A stretch of DNA of 64,000 nt from Mytilus californianus (GCF_021869535.1 NW_026262712.1:106451640-106515639), one strand, 5' to 3'; counted from the first letter of the stretch, positions 47,516-59,461 are shown. The notes: generated by a model from the letters alone, not told the origin. Numbers and translations: made by a program.

Positions 47516-48673
47516 ATAACTGTAATTATTTTTTGGCTGAAATTAGCATTCCGTAAAGTACAGAATATTCATCAATTTTGGTATGTAGTAAAAACAAAAA
47601 CAAAACTAAAAAATTGAAAACAAGCTCTCTGTTCAATACTTTTCATTATATTTTCTAAAAAAGCCAGATAAAAACTATATTTTAGCAAAGCATGGAAAGT
47701 TATTTTTTGTATAGACTTCCATACCATCTTAAGGAAAAAATACTATTTTATCTTTATTTTTGCTTAACAAGAGAAAAAGTAAAGAAATCTATCATACCTA
47801 TCCACGATGATGAAAAGTGAAAGCAGTATGTCATTTTAATCAGTATCGTAAAGGTTCACTTACTCTGTTTGATTATTATTAAAATGAAGTCATAAAATGT
47901 TTATGATATTAATATGGTTGTTAAGATCTTATAAACTGAAATGAAAGAATACTTCAAAGATATTATCTTTTTTAATATTTCTAAATGCGTCCGATCTTCC
48001 CATGTAATGTCTCATTTGACTTTCACTACAGTGCATGATGCATATTATATTAGGTGTAGTGTCTCAAATTAATAAAGATCCTAAAGATTCTAGTAAACCT
48101 CTCCATAAAATTATAGCGCAAAATTATGTAGCATTGTGTTGAATAAGCCGTTGTTAATACAATTAAATACGCATATGCACCCGAAGCCCTCAACTTATTC
48201 ATTTAGATATTTATCTTTCCAGGTCTTTATTGAAATGGATAAATTATAAACAAGGAGGAAGGACGGAAATTGCACAGCTTTATTTCCAACTGATATTTAT
48301 CTTATTGAAGGAATATATCAGATATCATTTATCATAAGTTATCAGATCAATCATAAATCAGAAAACTGAATATTTTGATATGTGGTAGTGAATCAAATGT
48401 TAAGGGTACTTTCGAAAGTGAGTTTATCCGGCACATTGATTCAACAGTCTACAAACTAATACAGCTTTCTTTTTATAGTTAAAATGCGATTGAACGCAAG
48501 AAATGTTCACAATTTCACAATTATTGTTTGTATACGGAGATGAAAAACAAATGAATTCGTTTTTAAATGTTCCCGTCCCGATATTATGCATTATTTGCCA
48601 CTTGATGTTAGACTAATCCATCAAATAAATAGACTGGTTTAAGTTTGGTATGTTCACAATGTTACACTTAACT
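47516..48673. other. Stretch without recognised feature
   Basis: AT-rich; nothing recognised. Confidence 0.5.
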
Positions 48674-48905
48674 GGGGGTGGTTGCGGGTGAGGGGAGTTG
48701 GGGGTTGGGTAGGGGAGTGTTTGACGGAGAGGTTTTGGCTTTAAAACATAAATAAATTAGTTTGTATAGAAATGCAATAACTGTTCATGGAAATTCCTAG
48801 GAAAGGACTCTTTTTTTAAAAAAGGGGAGGGAGGGTTTTAAATTTCTTGTTTTCTTAAAAAGGAGGGGGAGTTTAAAATTCGTGTTTTGTTAAAAGGAGG
48901 GGGAA
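48674..48905 (+). repeat. G-rich tracts
   Basis: 48674-48718 has at least five closely spaced runs of three to five G (GGGGGTGGTTGCGGG then GGGGAGTTGGGGG and GGGTAGGGG), enough for an intramolecular G-quadruplex. 48820-48905 holds three spaced copies of an AAAAGGAGGGGGA-type block. Strand-asymmetric and unlike the surroundings. Confidence 0.7.
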
Positions 48906-49724
48906 ATGCGATAAACACACAGTAACTAAAGAAACAAATAATCATCCCCTGAAGAAATTGAAACTCCAACCATTGTTCCGACTCCATCGCATAGCGTATT
49001 AACTTAAGTATAGAAACTAAACTTAGAAGTGGTTGATCGGTTTATGAAAACAGATAAAATGTTAGGTTGATATTTTAGTAGATTAATTCAGCCCTTTTCA
49101 GAACGCTTGTCAACAATCTGATTAATTTGCATACGGTTCTCGGTTTGTACTTTTCGCCTATTGATTCCATTTAATGCACATATAGAGTAAAAGTGTCATT
49201 ATGAATAAAAGGTGCTATGGTATATACTTTCAATTTTGAACGATAAGCAAAATATTAGGAACCTTACTATACCTGAAGTTTATTGTTTGTCAATGATAAA
49301 AGCAAATCGTTTTGAAGTCATATAAATTATTTTCAGATAAATTCAATGAAGAAAAAGACCTAAAATATGGACTACTTTATATATACACATGCATATCAAT
49401 TTTGATTGTACATAATTAATGGACCAGTAACAGATTCAGGAATCATGTAATATCTTTCTCAGAGGAGGTTAAGAGGAACACAAAGTTACAATTAGAACTA
49501 ATTAAATTATTCCAATTTTTATATTGTATATAGAATACAAAAAAATGTAAAACAAGATTTATAATTCTGATATTAACTTAAAGTACAGTGATTAATGAGA
49601 AATCCTGTTTCAAGTTTAAAAGAAAATATTAAATTTTTCATGTAAGATGAATTCTGATTATTTTACAGATTACAGCTATAGTTAGTGAATATAGAGAATA
49701 ACAAATGTTGCATGATTCATAACT
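48906..49724. other. Stretch without recognised feature
   Basis: Nothing recognised. Confidence 0.5.
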
Positions 49725-50684
49725 AATGTAAAGATGACCTTGTCGTTAAACTACAGAATAGTACATATGACCTTCACATGCATCATGTTCAGGTCTACAT
49801 GAATATTGTTAGCGAACTTTTACAAAAAACCTTTCAAAAACATTAACTTACAAAATAGAAAACACATATACAAGTAATTTAACTGTTAATTGAAATTTAT
49901 CTTTTATTAATACTGGTTCACTTGAGTTAGGAATTTAGGGGTTGAACAAAAAGTAGAATAACAGAAATACCGAACTCTAAGGGAAATCCAAAACGGAAAG
50001 TCCCTTATCATAAGTTATCAGATCAATCAGAAATCAATCAGAACATCAACGAGACAATATCTTAATTCTCTTTGAGAATTAACAGACATTCAATGGTTAT
50101 CTTATCATAATCATATCTTTTATATATGGACAAGTTTGGTGTTTGATGATAGATATTTGATAAATTCTGCTTATAAATACGCTTCTTTTTTAGACTTAGG
50201 GTGATTTAGAGTTTGACATTTTGTAAAGACACTTGTCTATTGTTATAGACTGGATGCTACCCTCCAGATTTCTTCTGATCATTTGTATCGCTGTGTTGCT
50301 ATCTCAGTGACAAATACACTACAAATCCTTAAATGTATACTATAATATAAAGTACGCTTACTTTACCCCGTATACATGGTAAGTTATAGTATATTAGTTG
50401 GATATAAACACCGACTGAATGAATTTCATAAATAGATAACACCAAAAAACAAAGCAACAGTGATTGATGGCGATCGAAGAAATTGTGAAATGATAATTCC
50501 AGTCGTTCTTTATCATTACCTTTCTGGAGGAGTTATTCAGTTACAAGTATACCTTTGTTAGAGATAGGAACATGAGGAGAAACAGCTCTAGCATTTCTTA
50601 TCCCCTGAGACACGTAGACACCACAGATTGAATGATATTTACACAAATTTCATACATGTATTTGCACAATGAGTTCTACTCTAG
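49725..50684 (+). repeat. Tandem duplication, copy 1 (period about 960)
   Basis: Shares with 50685-51500 the blocks TGTAAAGATGACCTTG, TGTTAGCGAACTTT, TTTAGGGGTTGAAC, GAGTTTGACATTTTGTAAAG, GGATATAAACACCGACT and TTGATGGCGATCGA in the same order. Clearly diverged. This copy carries a 93-bp insertion at 49948-50040. Confidence 0.88.
49948..50040 (-). mobile_element. 93-bp T4-end insertion with GAAC duplication
   Basis: Copy 1 reads GGTTGAAC, insert, GAACATCAACGAG, while copy 2 reads GGTTGAACATCAACGAG. The insert therefore lies between a 4-base GAAC target duplication. On the minus strand it ends GAGTTCGGTATTTCTGTTAT then TCTACTTTTT, the T4 terminus. Its other end (CATAAGTTATCAGATCAATC) also occurs at 48333-48352. 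Confidence 0.85.
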
Positions 50685-51500
50685 ATATGTAAAGATGACC
50701 TTGCATTTAAACTCACTCATTTCATAAGAGTACATATGACATTCACACGCATCATGTCAAGGTCAACATCAATAGTGTTAGCGAACTTTAATAAACAACT
50801 CTTCAAAACTGTAACTCTGAAATAGTCAACACATATAAAAGATCAATTAAACTGTTTTATTGAAATTCATCATTTATTTATACTGGTTCATATGAGTTTG
50901 GAAAATTTAGGGGTTGAACATCAACGAGACAGTATCTTAATTCTCTTTGATAATTTACAGACATTCAGTGGTTGTGTTATCTTAATTATATTTAGTATAT
51001 ATGGATACCATAGTTTGGTCTTTATGGGAGATTGATGGAAATTTCTGTTCAACAGATACACTTCTTTGTTAGACTGCGGCGATTTAGAGTTTGACATTTT
51101 GTAAAGACACTTTTTTTTTATAGACAAATACCCCGCAATTCACTATATATTTAATATGATACAAAATATTTTTTTTGTTTATCCTGTATAAATGGTAAGT
51201 TATAGTACATTAGTTGGATATAAACACCGACTAAATGAATTATATAGATAGATACATGTAACACAGCAACAGCGATTGATGGCGATCGAGGAAAATTAAG
51301 AAGTGATGAATCAGTCATTCTCACTCATAAAACGTTTCTGGAGGAGTTATTCGATTACAAGTATTTCTATGTTAGAGAAATGGACATGCAGAGAAAAACA
51401 TCTAGCATTTCCTATCCGCAGAGACCCGTAGACAACTAAGGTTGGAAGTATTACACAATGATATTTTCAATAAATTGCACATTTGCACGTGTACTGACTG
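50685..51500 (+). repeat. Tandem duplication, copy 2
   Basis: Partner of 49725-50684 without the insertion. The 68-codon minus-strand frame at 50921-51127 (MSNSKSPQSNKEVYLL inside) is broken by stops in copy 1, so it is not a maintained gene. Confidence 0.88.
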
Positions 51501-52584
51501 ATATTCTAGTCCATGAATACTTGTCTAGAAAACACGACCGATTGATTGATTAATTTGAAATGAGAATTCAGCAGTCGGAAATACAAGTAAATTGTACGCT
51601 TAGGTTAGTGTTTCTTGTCGGATTGTTAATATTTCGATTTTGTTGATAATAAATTATTTCTGATGAGTGATTTTTGTTGCTTTGATTTGCTGCAACACCA
51701 TCCTTTGTAGTTTTATCTAAAATAAAGAGAAGGAATACGCGTCCACATATGTTTAACATCGCCGTATATTTTTTTTCCTGTCTTAAGTCAATGCCTTTGA
51801 TCATTTCCTGTTATATCTGTTGTTGAATGTCTTTATATGTTATTGACTGACTTAAGCTATATCTATGTGTTGTTTCTTTTTCAAATGACACATTTCATAT
51901 TGGTTAACTTTGGTCTGTTGATCCCTCCCTTGTTATTGCATATGCATTCGCTTTTTGTAAATGGCGGTATAATGAATTTCGGTAAAACAGCTGTGATATT
52001 ATTTAGAGTCTTTAGTGTGAAAATTTGCTAGCAATATTAACCCGATGATAGAATTTAATGATAAGTAACATGCATAAAAAATTACAAAGAAAGTAACTAA
52101 AGATTTTGAATAATCAGTGCCATGAAAGGAAAGAAAGGATATCACTTTAATCTAGCGGTCAAATCGTTATTATCAAAAGGTCAAACGACAAGATAATGTA
52201 GCAAACATGAAACTATATGCTTCATTCTAATTTTTATCATACTGAAATTATTTGTTTATGATATATACAAGATATTAATTATGGTATCATTATGTCTGTT
52301 GTATGATGATTAATGAGTAGTATCAAACATAAAATGTTGTTATATAGTCTTTAGATTATTCAACATTGATGAGAGAGATGTTGATAGTACAATGTATATC
52401 TATAATAGTTATGTTAACAGAAACATTACACCGTATATAAAACTGCACTTTTTAGCAATGATGGCACAATATCGTTTTACTTAAATTTAAACCCAGAAGA
52501 GGACATACCAACAGCTAAATATGTTGATTGTTTACATGACAAAGGACGTAGTAAAACTTACCCCGTTATAATTGAAAATAGTCG
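51501..52584. other. Stretch without recognised feature
   Basis: Open frames at 51568-51804 and 51837-52031 have no recognisable domain. Nothing else seen. Confidence 0.5.
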
Positions 52585-52745
52585 TTTCATGAGTATTTTC
52601 GTTTTGAATTGTTTCACATTTTGATCTTTTATAGCTGATTATACGGTATGGATTTTACTCAATTTGAAGGTCATACAGTAACATATTATTGCTTAAATCC
52701 ACGTCATTTGTATTTGTTTCATAGTTGACTCATCATACAGCATGC
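52585..52745 (+). repeat. Weak T1 remnant
   Basis: CGTTTTGAATTGTTTCACAT, TATAGCTGATTATACGGTAT and TTTGAAGGTCATACAGTAAC follow the T1 order seen at 3530-3600. Confidence 0.6.
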
Positions 52746-53171
52746 CCTTGTTTTATATTAAGTGCTCCGAAACTATGTCATTTTTACTTTTACGATTTTC
52801 AAGGTTGTTTTGATATGCTAATAATAGTTGCTGTGGAATTTTAAATGAGAATAAAAAGAAGATGGAGATAATATACAAACAGTAAAAGGTAGTAAATGTG
52901 TTCAAACGTATGTTACCATACATGAGATCCACCAATCTTATAAACGCATTTAACAATCACCATTGAACTTTTGTTTTATCAGATTTGAAATGCTACCAAT
53001 TGCAAGTTAAAAGTTTTCAAATGTCATGTTTCGTTTTCTCATTACATGTTATCATAGAAGGACACCATATTCAAAAGAAAAACGAAAAGACAACGACGGT
53101 CCACAACATTCATTTTTTTTTACATTGGCTAGGAGTATTAGGGGGAGGGGCGTTGAGATCTCGCAAAAAAG
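52746..53171. other. Stretch without recognised feature
   Basis: Nothing recognised. Confidence 0.5.
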
Positions 53172-53437
53172 TTTAACCCCGCCGCAGTTTTGGAAGCGAC
53201 AACCTCTAGCCTTTGTTAGTCTTGTGATATATTTTTTTTTAAATTTAGTTCATTTGTACGTTTCTAGTATATATTATTGTGTGGGGGCCAGCTGAAGCCC
53301 GTCTCAGGGTGTGGGATTTCCTCGCTGCGTTGAAGACCCATTTGTGGCCTTGGGCTGTTTTTTGCTCTTTGGTCGGGTTGTTATCTCTTTGACACACTTC
53401 TAGTTTCCATTCTCTATTCTATTACAGAAAAACCACA
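53172..53437 (+). repeat. T2 tail, inverted copy
   Basis: TTAACCCCGCCGCAGTTTTG, CCTTTGTTAGTCTTGTGATA, GGGGCCAGCTGAAG, GCTGCGTTGAAGACCCATTT, TTGGTCGGGTTGTTATCTCT and TTTCCATTCTCTATTCTATT. Reverse complement of 8997-9250 with divergence. Confidence 0.85.
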
Positions 53438-53599
53438 GAATAAGAAATGCTTCACAAACACTATGTTGACTCTGGTACTGTTTGATATTTCTGTCGTGTT
53501 TTTTTATATTATTTAACATTTGATGATTAGTCGCGTTCGGTAATAGTTATTAACGTGAATAGAAGGTGAAAGTTTCTACGACAAACTGAGCATAAACAT

Positions 53600-53665
53600 T
53601 CCATAACAGTCAACTAAATTATGATATTGTCCGTAAAACTTTGGAAGAGACCCGACTTTTACCAT
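53600..53665 (-). pseudogene. Short RT thumb remnant
   Basis: The minus strand reads GSLPKFYGQYHNLVDCYG in one open frame, matching the KFYGRHHELVDRYG motif of the superfamily and parallel to FIGRYQDLVDKY at 38.5 and 57.1 kb. Only about 65 bases. Confidence 0.6.
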
Positions 53666-54734
53666 TAATAATCCTTGGATCAGTTACTTCCTTTTAAGCA
53701 ACAACTCTATCAAGACAATAGTAGATGTCAAACTGTGGACCCGCTTATCCCTACAGTTTACCAGAATTGTGTGCATGTTTAAGGGAGTGCGTGACCATAT
53801 TAGTTTTCAGTTGTGCTAAAGTTTGCATGTTCTTGATGAAAACAATCTTTTCTCTTTTATTTTTGTTTGCGATGAACTAGTATCGTCATACGGACATTTT
53901 GCTGGTTTTTATTAAACAGTCACTTCGGAACTGTTTCAGTCGTTTTTTGTATTATTGGTATAATAATTTGAATAGGTAATATTTGAAAATGTTGCAGGGA
54001 GGAAACATAACGTTTATGTTTACCTTTAGATTACCAGGTAAAAATTATAATATTTGATATTTTAGATGTGTTCTTCACATTCCTTTGCTCATTTCAGTTC
54101 TTCCAATTGAAAGCAAAATATTTTTGTTTTACATGTATCGTCTTTGCTATTTAAGTTTGTCTCCCTACTATGGACCACATTAATGTTACCTTAGTTAACG
54201 ATTATAGTTTTCACGACCTTGAATGTATAATAAAGACGAAAACAAAAATGACAAAATAAAATAAAATCATCTATGAAATGAAGTTATAATCCAATCCTGT
54301 TTATTTCCAATCGTGATATTGTTTATTGGGTGATGAAAATATATCAGGAGACGCTTACACTGTCCACGCACCCTGTCTCGCTTTGTTTTGATTTTATGCG
54401 AATTTCATAGGGATTTTCTCTTGATTGTGTATTACAAATGGATTCACGAGTTTTTTAAATCTGTAAACTGTTGTTGCTTCTTATCTATTGTCCTTTCTGA
54501 TTTTGCATTGTTATGTTCCAGTTGACGTAATCAAAAATACAATATATAAGAAACTATTGAATCCTTTCGATAAACCGAATCTAAATACCTTTTGTGAAAT
54601 GCAATTTCGACTGCTTGTCTCTGTTTTTTGTCTGTTTTTGATTACAACTTAGACCAATGACAATGACAATGATTTCAAAGTTCAACTCTTGAAGAGTAAA
54701 ATATTGATCTTTTAAGCCTATTGCTTAATATGTT
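53666..54734. other. Stretch without recognised feature
   Basis: Nothing recognised. Confidence 0.5.
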
Positions 54735-56175
54735 TACTGTTATTGCTACTGAAATTAAAACTAGATCTAGAATTTACTTTAAGTTTGCATAGCAAAATAT
54801 GTTTTACCTGTAGACCTACACTCTCACTTCGTTTAAAGATCAGACAATATGTTATTACTTTTATTCTTGATTATGTCTTACTGTTGTAACGATATTTGAC
54901 CTGACATCGGTTTATTTTACTGACATTCAAGTAACTTCACACCTCGATGCTGAAAGAAAGATCGAATATTAGCTTCGATACCGAAATAGATGCTGCGCCA
55001 GGTACGTTGACATTTTGAAGTCATAGACAATACCTTAGAATACTTACTGTATAATGAACGAAGCCTTCGTAAATAAAGTAAAATAATTTTACATTATCTG
55101 ATGCAAACGTGTTTAAACCATTTTTTTTTTTATTGATATGTTAAGTTGGCGTTGAATGCTGCATTTGCAATAGATCATTTTGTTTATGGGACAGACAAGT
55201 GTTTGTTGAGATAAATTGTCTTTGTATTACAAAGGACATGCTTATAATTACTTTATATCACCATGATTATTTTACTAGAACTAAATCTATAATATGAAAT
55301 AACTTGAAATAGTTATCATTGATTATTAAAAAAAGATCATATCATGGAAATTATCTGATAACGATTATAAATGATATATTAATCGTATTTCGTGTGGGTA
55401 ACTAAAACATAATTAATATAATTAAATCCATCGTGCATTCAGCCATTTGTACTCTGTGCATGCTAAGTAATTTGTATCAGGTAACCATTTGTAACACAAA
55501 CCAAGGTAAAATTTAGAAGATGTAGGGTTAAGTCTCACACTTTTTTGACCCTCAACACTTTTTAAAAAGTACAAATCTATGCAAGAAAATACTTATACTA
55601 ACAAAGTCAGTTAACGAGATATAAGTCAAACACAAGAACACAAAGTTATCTTGATAAACAGTCGAAATAATCTTTTCCTATATTTTACTTTCATGTTTTC
55701 TAGTATTTCAATGAACAGTTATGATGTAATGTTTAATTTAAAAAAAAATCGAATTTGACCCAATTTTAAGCATAAGTCACACACGCTATTTTTGGACTAA
55801 TGTGATTCAGATTTTAAATGCAATTTTTGCAAGTGTTCTTTGTATATTCCCTCTAACAGCAATGGTAGATTCGCCTCATATTTAAGCTTAAGGTATAAAA
55901 GGACACAGGTTATGGTTAATAATTACATTTAAAAAAAGCATTATTGATGATAACTGAGGTATTTAACTTAATGGAGAAATGCATGTATTAAGATCAAAGT
56001 CAACACTATAAGATTTTAATGTTATATTTAAACCTGTACTTTTAGTCTCTTTGTACTTCTTTGTGTCTTTCAAATTTTCTCCTCGTTTTTTCTTATCAAA
56101 GTGCAAATAAAGATATGTCTTTTGATAGCTTGGATAAGTCAATACCTCCTGCAATGAATGTTGCTGCATAGCACA
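54735..56175 (+). repeat. Dispersed direct duplication, copy 1
   Basis: Collinear with 61903-63095. Shared blocks include TTGCTACT-AAA-TTAAAACTAG, ATTTGCAAT, TTACTTTATATCACCATGAT, AAATGATATATTA-TCGTATTTCG, TTGTATCAGGTAACCATTTG and TTTTACTTTCATGTTTTCT. Clearly old, with many indels. I cannot tell whether it is a segmental duplication or two copies of an unnamed mobile element. Confidence 0.85.
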
Positions 56176-56289
56176 TATGCATATAACATAGGCAACAGTA
56201 GTTTACCTGAGGTATATCTGAATATTTAGCTTTATAATATAAGGACAAATTATTCATTTTTGTCGATCTATTTGATGGTCTTCTTGTAT

Positions 56290-57345
56290 AAAAAAAGTAA
56301 AATAATAAAAATACCGAACTCCAAAGAAAATTCTAAACGGAAAGTCCGTAAGCAAATGGTCAAATCAAAAACTCAAACACATCAAATATATGGGTTACAA
56401 CTGTCATATTACTGACTTGGTACAGGCATTTTCTTATGTAGAAAATGGTGGATTAAACCTGGTTTAATAGCTAGCTAAACCTCTCACTTGTATGACAGAC
56501 GCATAAAATTCCATTATATTGACAACGATGTATGAACAAAACAAACAGAGATAATAGGTAAAAATGTCGAAAATAGGGGTACAGCAGTCAACATTGTGTT
56601 ATAATCTTAATCACTACAAAACAAGCAAATATGTCAACAAAGACAAACAAAAAGGCATATAGAAAAAGCACATTAGCAAAAACGAAAGACAAGGATACAA
56701 AAATTTACCATCGCACAACAACACAATAACGGGATGCACAAGTACCGAGCCACGTCAAATGAATCACTACAAAAAAAAAAAGCAAATATGTCAACAAGGC
56801 AAACAAAAAGGCATATAGACAAAGCACATTAGCAAAAACGAAAGACAAGAATACAAAAATTAACCATAGCACAAAAACACAATGACGGGATGCCCAAGTA
56901 CCGAGCCACGTCAAATGGATACTGCCAAAAATAGGCTTAACAGTAAAAGTAATAAATTACAAAGACAAATAAAAGAATACTATAACACGTTATTAAGATG
57001 ATAAACAACGTCAGTACCTAGAATCTATACTTCAAGACCATCGTGTATTATTTGTGAAGATGACACGGAATATTTATCAACAAGGTCTTGGTATCTTCCG
57101 ATGAACTTTTTTTTAGAAAAAGGACTAGACGTTCTTTGACATACCCTTGGTTCATCAACGTTCTACTCAGACACTGGTGACGTTTTACAAAGTCTGAGTA
57201 GCAACTGCAAGCTCTTGAATACCGAATGAGTTGGAAAATGTATATCCCATATGCAGGTTAAGTTGGTATATTGCTTCTAAGTTGGGGGAAATTGATAGTT
57301 TCAAAATGAAAATCTCGTTTGTCATCGACTCCGAAAGCATTTCCA
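56290..57345 (-). mobile_element. RT element, lineage 3, with complete T4 tail
   Basis: Minus strand: RT C-terminal part (57025-57345), about 480 bases of 3' untranslated sequence containing a partial internal duplication (the ACAAAAAGGCATATAGA and GGGATGC-CAAGTACCGAGCC blocks occur twice, 56640-56755 and 56780-56915), then T4 (56290-56515) ending at the TATTTTTATTATTTTACTTT type terminus. 5'-truncated. Collinear with 38098-38962. Confidence 0.85.
57025..57345 (-). pseudogene. RT C-terminal fragment, lineage 3
   Basis: The minus strand reads DKRDFHFETINFPQLRSNIP, one stop, PAYGIYIFQLIRYSRACSCY, SDFVKRHQCLSRTLMNQGYV and KERLVLFLKK. A shift at the lysine run then gives FIGRYQDLVDKYSVSSSQII, HDGLEV and stop (57025-57027). 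It uses the same terminal codons as the 38.5-kb copy. The palm with YxDD is absent. Confidence 0.87.
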
Positions 57346-57384
57346 ACGATGTTAGCATCTTGAGCTGCTCGTATTGGACAAAGT

Positions 57385-57600
57385 ATCATCAATGTTTGAC
57401 ATATATATAAAGTGCCTAGAAAATCAACCTAACAATGTTAGAGTAGATTTGATTCTTTACTTCCTCCCCGTCCGGGCTGGAACCTGTACTTTTCACTTCA
57501 TACTTCTACGACCACACAGCCTAGCATTGCGCAAACACCTTATCCCCTCCTCTAACTATAGCTGATAAAAACATCAGCTTTCGTTTCGGGAGGTGTTACC
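57385..57600 (-). repeat. tRNA-derived SINE-like element S7, copy 1
   Basis: On the minus strand a head GAGGGGATAAGGTGTTTGCG, then a B-box-like AGGTTCCAGCCCGG, then AATCAAATCTACTCTAACAT, TGTTAGGTTGATTTTCTAGG and CACTTTATA. Copy 2 at 57832-58057 matches closely. Confidence 0.65.
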
Positions 57601-57831
57601 TTCTAGTAGGAATTAAACAAGGACATCTAGACGCAACACACAAAGTATTTTTAAGTGTACAGAAATGATCATCTACTCATCTCTTCAGTATAATTACAGG
57701 ATGCTGTTCTATTTTTAGAAGCAAACAATCACTGTAAATTTATATATATGTATATCTGCCTATGTGTAGGGACAACTGTGAATTATACCTTGTCCATCGG
57801 ATTTCTTATGATTAAGAAATACCAGGCTTTA

Positions 57832-58057
57832 GAATATTTATAAAGTGCCTAGAAAATCAACCTAACAATGTTAGAGTAGATTTGATTCTTTACTTCCTCC
57901 CAGTCCGGGGCTGGAACCTGTACTTTTCACTTCATATCTCTACGACAACAACGCTGCGCTGACACCTTATCCCCTCCTCTAAATAAAGCTAATAAAAAAT
58001 CAGCTTGCGTTTCGGGAGGTGTTACCTTCTCAAAGGAATTAAACAAGGACATCTATA
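57832..58057 (-). repeat. SINE-like element S7, copy 2
   Basis: Same blocks as 57385-57600 (TATAAAGTGCCTAGAAAATC, TTCGGGAGGTGTTACCTTCT, AATTAAACAAGGACATCTA). On the minus strand GGTTCCAGCCCC fits a polymerase III B box. It ends where the inverted repeat of the next element begins. Confidence 0.65.
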
Positions 58058-58339
58058 TGACGAGGAAAGGTAACACCCGGCCACCGAAAGCTTTATCATT
58101 ATAGAGCCTAGGTGGTCGAGTGGTCTAGCGCGTCGTCTAAACAACAGCCCAACAATGTTAGATCTGTAAATTTTCGGAAGCAATATTTTTGTTCTTCCCT
58201 GGCAGGGATTTGAACTCATGCTACTGAAATATCGTGGTACCAAATCGCCTTGCTCTATGCCAGACGCGCTAGACCACTCGACCACCTAGACTCTATAATA
58301 ATAAAGCTTTCGGTGGCCGGGTGTTACCTTTCCTCGTCA
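58058..58339. repeat. Inverted repeat, 77-bp arms, 128-bp loop
   Basis: Arms 58058-58134 and 58263-58339 are reverse complements with two mismatches. Each holds TGACGAGGAAAGGTAACACC and GGTGGTCGAGTGGTCTAGCG, the latter being a tRNA-type A-box region. The loop contains the B-box half of the minus-strand tRNA-like domain. A transcript across this region could form a long hairpin. Confidence 0.93.
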
Positions 58340-59010
58340 GTTTTTATCTAGCGTCGTAACACAGTACATGATATATAAGGCATGAAGATGGAATTGTTAC
58401 AGATCAGCTGAATTATCTTTTGTGAAGGATCCTAAAAATTAATGTAAGATGCAGTCACAGAAATAATCATATTAAAAGTACGTCTGAACCAGTGACGACT
58501 CTACAACAGATTTTATCCATCGGATCACCAGCAGTGATGGTGATGCAAGGCTGAAAATACATTCTGTATATATAATTTGTCTAAACCATAGCCCAACAAT
58601 GTTAGATCTGTTTTTGTTCTTCCCTGGCAGGGATTCAAACTCATGCTACTGAGATATCGTGGCACCAAATCGCCATGCTATATGCCAGACGCGCTAGACC
58701 ACTCGACCACCTAGGCTCTTTAAGAATAAAGCTTTCGGTGGCCGGGTGTTACCTTTCCTCGTCAGTTTTTAACTAGCGTCGTAACACATTACATGATATA
58801 TAAGACATGAAGATGGAATTGTTGCAGATCAGCTGAATTGTCTATTGTGAAGGATCCTACAAATTAATGTAAGATGCAATCACAGAAATAATTATATTAT
58901 AAGTACGTCTGAACCAGTGACGACTCTACAACAGATTTTATCCATCGGATCACCAGCAGTGATGTTGATGCAAGGCTGAAAATACATTCTGTATATATAA
59001 TTAGTCTAAA
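58147..59010 (-). repeat. Two tandem units with a tRNA-like domain (S8)
   Basis: Unit 1 (58147-58590) and unit 2 (58591-59010). Both begin GCCCAACAATGTTAGATCTG, and spacing is 444 at the left and 425 further right because of a deletion of about 20 bp in unit 2. On the minus strand each has GGTGGTCGAGTGGTCTAGCG (A box), then CATGAGTTCAAATCCCTGCC or CATGAGTTTGAATCCCTGCC (B box). Box spacing and the long middle resemble Leu/Ser tRNAs. The anticodon stem is not convincing, so this is a tRNA-derived repeat. Confidence 0.8.
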
Positions 59011-59129
59011 TATATATATATATATAATTTAAATAGGAGGACAAAGTACTTACCTGTGTCAATTCTTATACATCCCTAAATATGATATGTACAACTCAAG
59101 GTAAAAAAAATGAGGAAATTGCATGAACT

Positions 59130-59330
59130 TCAAAAGGAGCGGAACCGGATGGGTCGACAGTGTTAGCGTCTCCTGCTACGCATGCTTCCCCGGCCATTTA
59201 AATCTACATTCAGGATAAAGACACAATCTGTAAATGAACAGGTCAGGCAACAATTCTGGTATATAAAGAAGACAGCTAAAACATGTTCTAGTGAAGCTCG
59301 AGACAGACACATCGTAACTGTCAACCCATT
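59130..59330 (-). repeat. Tail repeat shared with 18.2 and 21.1 kb
   Basis: GTCTCCTGCTACGCATGCTT, CGGCCATTTAAATCTACATT, GCTAAAACATGTTCTAGTGA and GACAGACACATCGTAACTGT. The last recurs as CAGACACATCGTATCAGTCA at 21268-21288. It belongs with the RT fragment at 59895-60110 in strand and order. Confidence 0.6.
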
Positions 59331-59461
59331 CATGATGGTCGTATGTTGTAATGTACTATTTTATTATTTATTTATATATTTATCTGTCTTTCTGGAGTGT
59401 CCTTGCGTTTATTTTTGTACTGTATTCCTGTCACATAATGTATTCATTTTATAGGTATTTC

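Noticed and set aside
50921..51127. 68-codon frame MSIKKKCLYKMSNSKSPQ... as a small gene
   Set aside because: The tandem partner has stops and a frame change in the same place, so there is no constraint.
58105..58290. Functional tRNA gene pair
   Set aside because: A and B boxes are present, but no consistent acceptor and anticodon stems could be drawn. The sequence is repeated within SINE-like units.
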